From: Marinoscillum luteum
Lineage (GTDB): Bacteria; Bacteroidota; Bacteroidia; Cytophagales; Cyclobacteriaceae
NCBI RefSeq assembly: GCF_044005705.1
Contig: NZ_JBIPKE010000009.1
Span: 1-64,000 of the forward strand
DNA length: 64,000 bases
Direction: 5' to 3'
This document shows positions 18,137 through 26,254 of the stretch, piece after piece; within the stretch, counting starts at the first letter, position 1; every line of letters starts with the position of its first letter. Position numbers and translations under genes: made by a program. A model generated the notes under the pieces. That model was not told the origin of the DNA, made no database searches, and worked only from the letters and a program-made list of their open reading frames with translations.

Positions 18137-18155
18137 GGGACTCGATGAGATGTTT
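18137..18155 (+). repeat. 19-bp direct repeat, left copy
   Basis: GGGACTCGATGAGATGTTT is found here and again at 19301-19319, immediately outside the first and last inverted-repeat elements. The preceding ~20 bases are also similar (GAAAT...G), so the two copies are part of a longer, diverged direct duplication. Confidence 0.85.
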
Positions 18156-18167
18156 CGTGCTTTATGT

Positions 18168-18339
18168 CGTCATTGCGAGAAGCGACCGTAAGGGAGTGCC
18201 GAAGCAATCCACCGTATTAGCTGGTGCTTTCCATCTGGTTTCTGATCGAATTTATTGACACCTTTTTGAGAGGGATTGGATCTGTTAAGTCTTTATGTCA
18301 GATTGCTTCATCCCGATTGCATCGGGATTCGCAATGACG
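18168..18339. repeat. Inverted-repeat element A (non-coding, ~172 bp)
   Basis: Left arm starts CGTCATTGCGAGAAGCGACC and ends with GAAGCAATCC (18201-18210). The right arm (18298-18339) runs GATTGCTTCATCCCG ... CGGGATTCGCAATGACG, which is the inverted version. Each arm can itself fold (ATTGC pairing with GCAAT). The interior shares blocks with the interiors of elements C and D. Confidence 0.85.
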
Positions 18340-18401
18340 GTGTGTGGCATCCCTTGTGGAGCGATGATAACCGGACTTTTATGGGGTGTTTGCCCTTGGT
18401 T

Positions 18402-18900
18402 CGTCATTGCGAGAAGCGACATTTGGAGCGCCGAAGCAATCCACCGACGGGCCTTAGTGCCTATACCTACCATTCAAGAATCTTGGGGTAGAGATCAATC
18501 CAATCCGGGTTTAGTGAGGATATTAAATCCATTTTCTTTTTTCTGGATCCTCCTTTGATTTGCTTCTCCCGATCTATGGCCTCTGTAATGGTTGGCAATG
18601 ACTCATAGTAAACCAGCTTATTCAGATTATACCGCGCAGTAAAGCTTCTGGGGTATTTGTGATTCTTATGTTCATAGATACGGTTTACCAGGTCAGATGT
18701 CACGCCGACATATAAGGTCGTGTTGTTCCCATTGGTCATGATGTATATGCAGCCACCTTTTACCATTATCACTTATGAAATCCTGGTTGAAAAATAAGCA
18801 GTTTTTGTTTCTGATGGAAACCTGCACGCTAGCTAATCCTTGTCCCGCCTTTTATGGGTCAGATTGCTTCATCCGCTAATTATTGAGATTCGCAATGACG
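18402..18900. mobile_element. Inverted-repeat element B enclosing a GIY-YIG nuclease gene
   Basis: Left arm at 18402-18442 (CGTCATTGCGAGAAGCGAC ... GAAGCAATCC). Right arm at 18858-18900 (GTCAGATTGCTTCATCCGC ... ATTCGCAATGACG). The 99-codon GIY-YIG gene lies between them on the minus strand. The other copies in this cluster have the same arms but no gene, the relationship expected between an autonomous element and its miniature derivatives. Mobility is inference; no target-site duplication tight against the arms was confirmed. Confidence 0.5.
18467..18766 (-). CDS. Small single-domain GIY-YIG nuclease
   Basis: 99 residues. GIY-YIG superfamily (UvrC/Slx1/YhbQ type): CIYIM...TTLYVGVTSDLVNRIYEHKN has the two Tyr motifs (here IYI and LYVG), the catalytic Arg (VNRIYEH) and a downstream Glu (TEAIDREKQIKGGSRKKK). 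The ATG at 18766 is chosen over the GTG at 18772. The family nicks DNA or acts on branched DNA; Bacteroidota genomes often carry many stand-alone copies. It sits between the two arms of an inverted-repeat element, whose sequence flanks it closely, which suggests that the nuclease and the repeat are functionally linked. Confidence 0.85.
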   Translation of the reverse strand: MVKGGCIYIMTNGNNTTLYVGVTSDLVNRIYEHKNHKYPRSFTARYNLNKLVYYESLPTITEAIDREKQIKGGSRKKKMDLISSLNPDWIDLYPKILEW

Positions 18901-18913
18901 ATACGTTGTAATA

Positions 18914-19110
18914 CGTCATTGCGAGGAGCGACGGTAGGATCGCCGAAGCAATCCTCTGTATGGCTGATGCTTACCGTCTGATTTGCCGATTGATTTCTTA
19001 TCGAGAGTCCCACTGAATTATAGAACTGAATTATAGAAGTAAGCATTTGAACCTTTCAGGTCCTTACGTCAGATTGCTTCATCCCGATTGCATCGGGATT
19101 CGCAATGACG
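18914..19110. repeat. Inverted-repeat element C (non-coding, ~197 bp)
   Basis: Left arm 18914-18954 (CGTCATTGCGAGGAGCGAC ... GAAGCAATCC) and right arm 19068-19110 (GTCAGATTGCTTCATCCCG ... CGGGATTCGCAATGACG). The right arm is nearly identical to that of element A. Interior blocks such as GCTGATGCTT and TCTGATTT parallel element A (GCTGGTGCTT, TCTGGTTT), so A and C descend from one ancestor. Confidence 0.85.
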
Positions 19111-19129
19111 GTGTTTTTGTTCTTTGGTT

Positions 19130-19266
19130 CGTCATTGCGAGGAGCGACGGTAGGAGTGCCGAAGCAATCCTTCGAAAGATTTTTGCTTGTTGTCCGTTTG
19201 ACTGATCGTACCGATGATTTATACTCTGCTGGAGATTATCGTTTGGTTCTTTAGGTGCAATGACGG
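19130..19266. repeat. Inverted-repeat element D, degenerate right arm
   Basis: Left arm 19130-19170 (CGTCATTGCGAGGAGCGAC ... GAAGCAATCC) is well preserved. Only the terminal GCAATGACGG (19257-19266) remains of the right arm. The interior retains CTGATCG and GATTTA blocks shared with element A. From here to 19322 the only other item seen is the right copy of the 19-bp direct repeat. Confidence 0.7.
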
Positions 19267-19300
19267 TGTATAATGTTCCGTGTGAAATAGCGATGTTACA

Positions 19301-19319
19301 GGGACTCGATGAGATGTTT
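19301..19319 (+). repeat. 19-bp direct repeat, right copy
   Basis: Exact copy of GGGACTCGATGAGATGTTT at 18137-18155. It ends three bases before the last codon of ispE on the opposite strand. The two copies bracket the whole cluster of four inverted-repeat elements. Confidence 0.85.
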
Positions 19320-19322
19320 GAG

Positions 19323-20111
19323 CTAGAGCTCAAAGGTGTAAAACCCTTCCAGCGAGATTTCCTGCTCAAACAGCCCGAAAACGGCAGAGCCCGAACCGCT
19401 CATGGCCGCATAGGTCGCTCCGGCCGAATATAGCTGATTCTTCACGTCTCGGATTTCAGGGAACTGGGCAAAAACCGATGCCTCAAAATCATTTTGAAGT
19501 ACGTCCTTCCATTGGTCGATCGGTTTACTCAATATACTCTCAATCGAATGGGTTGGAGCAGCAGGCTTAACCAGGCTATAAGCCTTTTGTGTACTCACGT
19601 GAATTTGAGGATGTTTGATGGCTATGTATTTTCCCGAAAGGTTGAGTGCGGTACCCTTAAAATTGGTTCCAGTACCCGTAGCAATGACTGGTTTATTTTC
19701 AATAAAAAAGGGGCAGTCGCTGCCCAACTGACCAGCCAGCTTTTGTAGTGTAGGCACGTCTATTCCCAATTCAAACAGATCATTGAGCATTTTCAAGGTA
19801 AATGCTCCATCCGATGAGCCGCCACCCAGACCCGCACCCATAGGGATCACTTTATGCAGGTGTATGTGTACACCCGGGAGATCGTAAGTCTTCTTCAGGA
19901 GATGGTAGGCTTTGATGCACAGATTAGACTCCTGAGTGCCAGGTATATCCAGGCCGGAAGAGGTGAACGTTAATTTTTCAGATGGAAGTACTTCCAGTGC
20001 GTCACACCAGGGGATGGGGTAGAAACAACTTTCTATGTTATGGTAGCCGTCGGGTCTTTTGGCGACGATATGCAGACCCAGGTTGATTTTGGCGTTGGGG
20101 AAGGAGAGCAT
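19323..20111 (-). CDS. ispE: 4-diphosphocytidyl-2-C-methyl-D-erythritol kinase
   Basis: 262 residues; GHMP kinase of the MEP isoprenoid pathway that phosphorylates CDP-ME with ATP. Start MLSFPNAKINLGLHIVAKRPDGYHNIES is the IspE signature; the ATP loop is PMGAGLGGGSSDGAFTL, and the C-terminal GHMP motif is AAMSGSGSAVFGLF. The ATG at 20111 is chosen since an upstream extension to 20165 has no family similarity. The stop abuts the direct-repeat/inverted-repeat cluster. Confidence 0.93.
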   Translation of the reverse strand: MLSFPNAKINLGLHIVAKRPDGYHNIESCFYPIPWCDALEVLPSEKLTFTSSGLDIPGTQESNLCIKAYHLLKKTYDLPGVHIHLHKVIPMGAGLGGGSSDGAFTLKMLNDLFELGIDVPTLQKLAGQLGSDCPFFIENKPVIATGTGTNFKGTALNLSGKYIAIKHPQIHVSTQKAYSLVKPAAPTHSIESILSKPIDQWKDVLQNDFEASVFAQFPEIRDVKNQLYSAGATYAAMSGSGSAVFGLFEQEISLEGFYTFEL

Positions 20112-20181
20112 TAAAGGGAAGTGTGATGTGAAGAAAGTTGAAAGTGCGGGTCGTTGCACTTTCAACTATCTCATAGGTTTT

Positions 20182-20994
20182 TTATTTTCCCATCTGCTCG
20201 ATGATCTCCTCAGAGATACCAGTGTTGGAGTAACCTCCATCGTGGTAAAGGTTCTGCATGGTGATCATTTTGCTGAGGTCTGAGAACAAGAAAATACAAT
20301 AGTTGGCACAGTCGCCAGCCAATGCGTTGCCTAGTGGTGACATCTTATCAGCAAAATCAAAGAAGCTATCAAATCCACCAATGCCCGATCCTGCGGTGGT
20401 TTTGGTAGGAGACTGAGAGATGGTGTTTACACGTACTTTTTTGGCTTTCCCCAGTCTATATCCGTAGCCTCTGGCTATAGATTCCAATACTGCTTTGGCA
20501 TCAGCCATATCAGTGTAGAATGGATAAGTCCGCTGTGCGGCAATATAGGATAGACCTACTACAGAGCCCCACTCACTGAGAGCATCCTGCTTTTCGGCTA
20601 CAGCCATCATCTTGTGAAATGAAAGGGCAGATACGTCCAGTGATTTTTGGTACCAGTCGTAGTTGAGGTCTCCGTAAGATCTTCCTTTCCGGATGTTTGG
20701 AGACATCCCTATGGAGTGCAATACGAAATCTATTTTTCCGCCAAGGATTTCCTGGGATTTTGTGAAGAGGTTTTCCAGCTCTTCCACTGAGGTAGCATCT
20801 GCAGGAATAATTTCGCTTCCTGTTTTTTCAGCCAGCTGATTGATGGCGCCCATTCGCATAGCGATAGGAGCATTGGTCAATGTAAAAGTGGCACCCTCTT
20901 CGTGCGCCCGCTCAGCCACATGCCAGGCGATAGAGTTTTCGTCTAGCGCTCCTGATATGATTCCTCTTTTTCCTTGTAATAAATTATTGGCCAT
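20182..20994 (-). CDS. fabI: Enoyl-[acyl-carrier-protein] reductase (NADH), FabI type
   Basis: 270 residues. Last step of fatty-acid elongation. Short-chain dehydrogenase fold with FabI hallmarks: GALDENSIAWHVAERAHEEGA (NADH loop), LHSIGMSP, and the catalytic Tyr-x6-Lys set represented by the YPFYTDMADAKAVLES region, then SPTKTTAGSGIGGF. Length and motifs follow the Bacteroidota FabI branch. Preceded by a good Bacteroidota promoter. Confidence 0.92.
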   Translation of the reverse strand: MANNLLQGKRGIISGALDENSIAWHVAERAHEEGATFTLTNAPIAMRMGAINQLAEKTGSEIIPADATSVEELENLFTKSQEILGGKIDFVLHSIGMSPNIRKGRSYGDLNYDWYQKSLDVSALSFHKMMAVAEKQDALSEWGSVVGLSYIAAQRTYPFYTDMADAKAVLESIARGYGYRLGKAKKVRVNTISQSPTKTTAGSGIGGFDSFFDFADKMSPLGNALAGDCANYCIFLFSDLSKMITMQNLYHDGGYSNTGISEEIIEQMGK

Positions 20995-21019
20995 TGTTTA
21001 TTGGTTTTATTTCAGTGTT

Positions 21020-21050
21020 CAAAAATAGGGTAAATAACCTGTACTGCCAA
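21020..21050 (-). promoter_or_regulatory. Bacteroidota-type promoter for fabI
   Basis: On the minus strand a perfect -7 element TATTTTTG (TAnnTTTG consensus; plus-strand 21020-21027) lies 20 bases downstream of a TTG -33 element (21048-21050). It is ~25 bases upstream of the fabI ATG. Confidence 0.55.
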
Positions 21051-21092
21051 TGTAAATACCATGGCATCAGGCAAGGGATTGCTTCGAGTGGT

Positions 21093-22751
21093 TTATGAGA
21101 CCGGGTTCAGTAATTCTTTTGCACTTTGCATGGCGCTGGCTCCGGGTTTTTCACCACCGATCATCTGGGCAATGGCCAAGACCCGTTCCTCTTCCTGAAG
21201 CTTTTTGATCTTACTCACAGATTTGTCTAAAGAGTGATCTTTGTAGACAAAATAGTGTGCATCTCCACCTGCGGCAAACTGTGGAAGGTGACTGATCGAG
21301 ACTACCTGATGGTTTTTGGCCATTTGCTTCATCATGCTCACCATTTGCAGGGCGATCTCTCCAGAAACCCCGGTATCAATTTCATCAAAAATGATGGTAG
21401 GCATGGCGGTCTTGTCAGCCAGCAGGTACTTCACCGCAAAGATCAGCCTGGAAAATTCACCACCAGAGGCTACATTTTTCAATTCCCGGGGTTGTACACC
21501 CTTATTGGCGGAGAAAAGAAGCTCTACAAGGTCCAGTCCGTTGATATTGGGTTCTGTCGGGGTGATTTTGATGGAGATATTACCATTTTCTATTCCCAGC
21601 TTAGTGATGAGTGCTTTGATAGCCTCTGCGAACGGCTGAGCATGTTTCTGTCTGCTGGCAGTAAGTGCCTTACCAGTCGATAGCATGGCTTTCTGAGCCT
21701 CTTCGAGCGCGGCTTTGGCTTTTTTAATTTCCGAATCTATATTGAGCACGTCTTCGAGCGCAGCGCTGAGTTCATCTCTGAGGGCGATTAGTTCGGCCAC
21801 CTCGTTGGTGTGGTGCTTTTGCTGAAGTCTGAAGAGCAGATCAATTCGCTCTTTGACCACCTGAAGCCTTTCCGGGTCCAACTCCACACGGTCTTGCTCA
21901 TTGGCGATTTCGCGGGATATGTCCTGAAGCTCTATGCTCGCGCTGTTCAGGCGTTCGAAGAGTTCTTCCAGCCTTTTGGAGAACCCTTTGATGGAAGAAA
22001 GCAGGGGGAGTCCTTCCTGAAGCTGATTGATCAGAGAGATTTCAGATTCGTCCAGGAGCTGATTGAGCTGACCCAGGTTGACTTTGATCTCTTCGGCATT
22101 TTCAAGTATCTCCAATTCTTCCTCCAATAGCTCCAGCTCTCCTGCTGAAAGTTGAGCCTCAGCCAGCTCGTTATACAAGTACTGCTTGTAATCGGTGTCT
22201 TTGGCACTCTCCTGAGCTTTTTTTACCAGCCTGGAGTAGGTCTTTTCCGCACTTGTAAACTCGGCGTAAGATTTTTTGTATTGAGCAATGAGCTCCTGAT
22301 GGCCAGCGTAAATGTCCAGTATTTCCAGCTGGTATTCGTTGCTGCCCAGGTGTAGTGATTCGTGCTGAGAGTGGACGTCCATCAGGTGTACTCCCAGCGT
22401 TTTGAGCACGTCCAGAGTCACGGGAGTGTCATTGATGAATGCTCTGGATTTACCAGAGGGGCTAATCTCCCTTCTGATGATGCATTCACTTTCAAAGTCC
22501 AGATCGGCAGCTTCGAAAAGTGCTTTGAGTTTGTAGTTTTTAATATCAAACACACCTTCCACTACACATTTTTCTTCTTCACTGAAGAGTGCTTTGGTGT
22601 CGGCTCTATTGCCCAATAGCAAGCCTACAGCTCCTAGCATGATGGATTTTCCGGCACCGGTTTCACCAGTAATGATGTTGAGATTTGGAGAAGGAGACAT
22701 CTCCAGGCTTTGAATAAGTGCGTAGTTTTTGATGGAAAGAGATCGGATCAT
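21093..22751 (-). CDS. recN: DNA repair protein RecN
   Basis: 552 residues, usual length. SMC-like ATPase in double-strand break repair. Walker A ITGETGAGKSIMLGAVGLLLG at ~27-47, long coiled coil ~150-370, ABC signature region (LKNVASGGEFSRLIFAVKYLL), Walker B TIIFDEIDTGVSGEIA and switch His (VVSISHLPQFAA). Three bases separate it from the small gene upstream, so it is in an operon with porD and coaBC. Confidence 0.95.
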   Translation of the reverse strand: MIRSLSIKNYALIQSLEMSPSPNLNIITGETGAGKSIMLGAVGLLLGNRADTKALFSEEEKCVVEGVFDIKNYKLKALFEAADLDFESECIIRREISPSGKSRAFINDTPVTLDVLKTLGVHLMDVHSQHESLHLGSNEYQLEILDIYAGHQELIAQYKKSYAEFTSAEKTYSRLVKKAQESAKDTDYKQYLYNELAEAQLSAGELELLEEELEILENAEEIKVNLGQLNQLLDESEISLINQLQEGLPLLSSIKGFSKRLEELFERLNSASIELQDISREIANEQDRVELDPERLQVVKERIDLLFRLQQKHHTNEVAELIALRDELSAALEDVLNIDSEIKKAKAALEEAQKAMLSTGKALTASRQKHAQPFAEAIKALITKLGIENGNISIKITPTEPNINGLDLVELLFSANKGVQPRELKNVASGGEFSRLIFAVKYLLADKTAMPTIIFDEIDTGVSGEIALQMVSMMKQMAKNHQVVSISHLPQFAAGGDAHYFVYKDHSLDKSVSKIKKLQEEERVLAIAQMIGGEKPGASAMQSAKELLNPVS

Positions 22752-22754
22752 TGA

Positions 22755-22973
22755 TTATTCTGCCTTTACTTCGGCCCAGATTTCGTCCAGCTGAGCCAAA
22801 GGCAAATGTAATATATGACCTTTAGTATTTTTCACTTTTAAGGTATCCGATTTTAGGCTGAGCGGAGTGGCCAAAGTGACGGTGGCGTCATGCGAAACGA
22901 AACTGAGATATTGGTCTCCCTGGAAGTGATCAGCGATCTTTTCGGGTGAAATTCTAATCAGTCGCTTCGCCAT
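22755..22973 (-). CDS. Small conserved-position hypothetical protein between porD and recN
   Basis: 72 residues, starting MAKRLIRISPEKIADHFQGDQ and ending LDEIWAEVKAE. Not recognised. It has no signal peptide or hydrophobic helix and reads as a compact cytosolic domain with alternating beta strands. Its ATG overlaps the porD stop by one base, and its stop is three bases from recN, which argues that it is really translated. Confidence 0.7.
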   Translation of the reverse strand: MAKRLIRISPEKIADHFQGDQYLSFVSHDATVTLATPLSLKSDTLKVKNTKGHILHLPLAQLDEIWAEVKAE

Positions 22974-23872
22974 TACTCTATGATTTTTTTGAAGGTATCT
23001 GATTTGCTCGGATCTAACTTTGACAGAATCTCATAAGACTCCCTTTTTTGCGTAGGGTTTCCTTCCTTGAATATCTGAGAAAGCTCTTCGGCTTTGGCAT
23101 CCAGGAAGCTAATTGTCAGAATGGATCTTGGCCTTGATTTATTGGCTGTTTGTATGAGCTTGAGCCCATTGAGAATGCTGTTTCTCGCTGCTTCCGGGTC
23201 GTCCATAAATACGTCAAGTCCCTTGAGGTGATACTCGTAAACCGCCTTTCTGAGCGGCTCAAAATTACTTCCCATTAGATTTTCACTTAACCAGTAGCGG
23301 TTTCTCACACTGTTGAACTGTGACCATCCGGAGTAATTTGAATTTTGGGCATTGGAGACAATCTGATTAGCGATTTGGAAATATCGGGTACCTCCAAGTT
23401 CAGAAAATGAATCGTAGTCCATGCCGATAATGGTGTAGGCGTAGTAGGCAAGGAGGGAGGTGATGTTGCTGGTAAATGAGTTTTCGTTGAATTGTAGCGG
23501 CTGGGATTGTACATATTCAAATTGCCAGTCGCGATCTGCAAAATTGAAGACCACTGTTTCATAGCTGGCATTATACACTGGTCTGGAGGAGAGTATCTGC
23601 ACGGAGGCACCCCACCGGCCTGAGCTGGGGGTAGACTCATTCGGATCCAGGGTAAGAATAATGTTACAGTTGATTCGCTCTTCGGAGCTGAACTCGTCAT
23701 CGGTCCATTTTCGGTTGTTCAGAAACTGGGTGAAAGAGGTCTCCATATCACTGAAAATATTTCGCTCAGTGGTCTGGATTTGTTGTGCATTCACTACCAC
23801 CCGGCAGTTGAGTTCCTGTGCGGTGGTGCTGAGTGCACCAATGAAAAGAATAAAAACGAGGAGTCTAGCCAT
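22973..23872 (-). CDS. porD: Type IX secretion system protein PorD (DUF4835)
   Basis: 299 residues. Signal peptide MARLLVFILFIGALSTTAQ, then ELNCRVVVNAQQIQTTERNIFSDMETSFTQFLNNRKW, the DUF4835 N-terminal signature, and a C-terminal helical part ending PSKSDTFKKIIE. PorD-type proteins are linked to the type IX secretion/gliding machinery of Bacteroidota and are typically encoded beside coaBC and recN, as here. The ATG at 23872 gives an 8-base overlap with coaBC; the upstream TTG (23887) adds five residues before the signal peptide. Confidence 0.88.
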   Translation of the reverse strand: MARLLVFILFIGALSTTAQELNCRVVVNAQQIQTTERNIFSDMETSFTQFLNNRKWTDDEFSSEERINCNIILTLDPNESTPSSGRWGASVQILSSRPVYNASYETVVFNFADRDWQFEYVQSQPLQFNENSFTSNITSLLAYYAYTIIGMDYDSFSELGGTRYFQIANQIVSNAQNSNYSGWSQFNSVRNRYWLSENLMGSNFEPLRKAVYEYHLKGLDVFMDDPEAARNSILNGLKLIQTANKSRPRSILTISFLDAKAEELSQIFKEGNPTQKRESYEILSKLDPSKSDTFKKIIE

Positions 23873-25067
23873 TGAGTGATTGTTCAATAAAGTCTACCAG
23901 ATCTTTGGCAACTTCAACCTTACTTTTCAACTCAAAATGTTGTTCTTTATTATGTCTATCGAAGATAGATACTTTATTGGTGTCGTGGGCAAAACCAGCG
24001 CCTTCATGATTCAATGAATTCAAAACAATCACATCCAGGTTTTTGCTTTCAAGCTTTTTCCTGGCATTTACTTGCTCTTCATCTGTCTCCAGCGCAAACC
24101 CGACCGTGAACTGATGTTTTTTCTTCATAGCGCCCAGCTGGCTGGCAATGTCAGGGTTAGGCACGAGTGTGATTTGGAGGGCCCGTTCTTTTTTCTTAAG
24201 CTTGGAAGTGACCATTGTCTCAGGCTTGTAATCAGCTACTGCCGCTGTGAAAATACCGATATCACTCGTTTCGAAGTAGGCTTTGGCAGCTTCAAACATC
24301 TCTTCTGCCGAGGTGACTTTAGTGACTCTGATGAGGGGGTGATGCGGAGCATGTGCTGCAGGACCGGAGATGAATTCCACTTCCGCTCCCCTGTTGGCTA
24401 GTTCCAGTGCTATAGCCTTGCCCATCTTGCCTGTGGAGTGGTTGCCAATAAATCTCACCGGATCGATGGACTCGTGTGTGGGGCCAGAGGTCATCATCAC
24501 CTTCTTGCCCACAAAGGATTGGGTTTGCTGAAAGAAGGATTTTACTTTTTCCAGGATGTGCTCCGGCTCGGCCATGCGCCCTTCTCCTGTGAGACCACTT
24601 GCCAGTTCGCCAGATTCTGCATCTACGATAATGTTACCATAGTCCGCGAGGGTTTTCAGGTTTCTCCTGGTAGCAGGATGCTGATACATGTCGAGATCCA
24701 TCGCCGGGCATACCATCACCGGACACCTGGCTGAGAGATATACGGCAGTGAGGAGGTTGTCAGCGGCACCATTCGCCAATTTTGACAAGGTATTGGCACT
24801 AACAGGCGCCACGATCATGAGGTCGGCCCACAGGCCCAGCTCCACGTGGTTGTGCCACTCACCGTTTTCGTTTTGATAAAAACTGGAGAGTACCGGGTTT
24901 TTCGATAGGGTGGCCAGCGTAAGTGGTGTAATGAAATCTTTGGCGCTTTCGGTCATGATCACCTTCACTTCCGCTCCTGACTTGACGAGTAAGCGCACAA
25001 AAAAAGCGGCTTTATAGGCTGCTATGGAGCCACAAACCGCTAAGAGTACTTTTTTTCCTTCCAGCAT
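23865..25067 (-). CDS. coaBC: Bifunctional phosphopantothenoylcysteine decarboxylase/phosphopantothenate-cysteine ligase
   Basis: 400 residues; two steps of coenzyme A synthesis. The N-terminal flavoprotein CoaC half (MLEGKKVLLAVCGSIAAYKA, HNHVELGLWADLMIVAPVSANT, CPAMDLDMYQHPA) is followed from ~185 by CoaB (KVMMTSGPTHESIDPVRFIGNHSTGKMG, and AAVADYKP). The ATG at 25067 avoids overlap with the rpoZ-like gene; a TTG at 25097 would extend it by ten residues. Confidence 0.94.
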   Translation of the reverse strand: MLEGKKVLLAVCGSIAAYKAAFFVRLLVKSGAEVKVIMTESAKDFITPLTLATLSKNPVLSSFYQNENGEWHNHVELGLWADLMIVAPVSANTLSKLANGAADNLLTAVYLSARCPVMVCPAMDLDMYQHPATRRNLKTLADYGNIIVDAESGELASGLTGEGRMAEPEHILEKVKSFFQQTQSFVGKKVMMTSGPTHESIDPVRFIGNHSTGKMGKAIALELANRGAEVEFISGPAAHAPHHPLIRVTKVTSAEEMFEAAKAYFETSDIGIFTAAVADYKPETMVTSKLKKKERALQITLVPNPDIASQLGAMKKKHQFTVGFALETDEEQVNARKKLESKNLDVIVLNSLNHEGAGFAHDTNKVSIFDRHNKEQHFELKSKVEVAKDLVDFIEQSLNG

Positions 25068-25077
25068 TGCTGGTAAA

Positions 25078-25389
25078 TTAAGCTTCTTCTGGATCAATAC
25101 TTCTGTAAGAGATCTTTCCTTCCATAAATTCTTCTACAGCCACTGAAGTAGGCTTAGGCATACGCTCGTAGAATTTGGAGATTTCTATCTGCTCTCGGTT
25201 CTCAAAGATTTCTTCCAGATTGTCCACTGAAGAGGCGAACTCAGCCAATTTTGAGTTGAGTTCTTCTTTCTGCTGGGCAGAGATTTGTCTTGCCCGCTTA
25301 CCTATCACGGCAATAGATTCGTAAATATTGCCCGTAGGCTCAGCTATTTTCTCGTTATCTCTTGTGATTATAGATGCGTTTGTAGCCAT
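25078..25389 (-). CDS. rpoZ: RNA polymerase omega subunit family protein
   Basis: 103 residues. MATNASIITRDNEKIAEPTGNIYESIAVIGKRARQISAQQKEEL is the Bacteroidota omega-like signature: the NIYESIAVIGKRARQI helix corresponds to the conserved omega region (N-x-F/Y-x-L-x-x-x-A-x-x-R-A-R-Q). It lies 4 bases downstream of bamD and 10 bases upstream of coaBC, the usual order in the phylum. The ATG at 25389 is chosen over an upstream extension to 25422. Confidence 0.88.
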   Translation of the reverse strand: MATNASIITRDNEKIAEPTGNIYESIAVIGKRARQISAQQKEELNSKLAEFASSVDNLEEIFENREQIEISKFYERMPKPTSVAVEEFMEGKISYRSIDPEEA

Positions 25390-25393
25390 TTTC

Positions 25394-26215
25394 TTAAGGA
25401 TTCTGATTATTTTGATCGGCAAAGATAGTCAATTGTTCAATGCTATCCCCATAATATTCCTCTGCTTCTTTGAGGAATTTACTGTTGGGAAATTTGTCGA
25501 TAAATTTCTGATATAACTCCACCACTTTTTTGTATCGCTCTTCCTGCTTGGACTTGATACTCACACCTGCTAGTTCGTGTGCGGTTTCAATCCCCAAAAA
25601 GGCAAGTTCTTCATTGTATTTTGAATCAGGATAGTCATACTGAAAGTTGTCAAAAGCAATCAATGCTGCTTTGTAACGCCTTAGCTGATGATAAAGTTTC
25701 GCGTTTTCGTAGGCCTTTTTCTCCAGCTTCACCTGTAGGGTATTGATGTGCTGATCTGCCTCGTCTGCATATTCAGAGTAGGGGTATTTATTCAAAAAAT
25801 TCTGAAGTGATGTGAGTGCTTCATATGTACTGGTCTGGTCCAAGCTGGCCTGTGGAGACTGCATGTACAGCGAATTGGCAGCCATGTAGGCGGCTTCCTC
25901 TACATATTCACTCCGGGCATAGATCTCAGTAAATAGCTTGAAGTAATGAGCACTCAGAATAAACTGTTTCTGATAGTAGAAGGTGTATCCGTAGATAAAG
26001 TTGGCGTATTCTGCTTCCTCGGTACCACGAATGATGGGGAGAATCTCCTCCAGCAACGTGTTGGACCTGAAGTAGTCTTTGTTTTCGTAATAATCAAGCG
26101 CCGCGGCATACTTCACCTTCCAGTCACCACTCTTCTGTATTTTCCTGAATTTGGTGCAAGAGACACTTGCCACCAATAGTAAAATCAATAATATGTTCCC
26201 TGATAGTCTCCTCAT
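25394..26215 (-). CDS. bamD: Outer-membrane protein assembly factor BamD (YfiO-like lipoprotein)
   Basis: 273 residues. Lipoprotein signal MRRLSGNILLILLLVASVSCTKF with Cys20, then five TPR repeats (YYENKDYFRSNTLLEEILP; FLNKYPYSEYADEADQHI; YQKFIDKFPNSKFLKEAEE). BamD is the essential TPR lipoprotein of the BAM complex. Starts 39 bases after the OstA-like gene on the same strand. Confidence 0.9.
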   Translation of the reverse strand: MRRLSGNILLILLLVASVSCTKFRKIQKSGDWKVKYAAALDYYENKDYFRSNTLLEEILPIIRGTEEAEYANFIYGYTFYYQKQFILSAHYFKLFTEIYARSEYVEEAAYMAANSLYMQSPQASLDQTSTYEALTSLQNFLNKYPYSEYADEADQHINTLQVKLEKKAYENAKLYHQLRRYKAALIAFDNFQYDYPDSKYNEELAFLGIETAHELAGVSIKSKQEERYKKVVELYQKFIDKFPNSKFLKEAEEYYGDSIEQLTIFADQNNQNP

Positions 26216-26254
26216 TTTCTCAAATTGGACGCAAACTTAATGGATTTAGATGGT

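Noticed and set aside
19079..19369. 96-residue minus-strand frame across the 19 kb repeats
   Set aside because: Made from inverted-repeat sequence and the 3' end of ispE in another frame.
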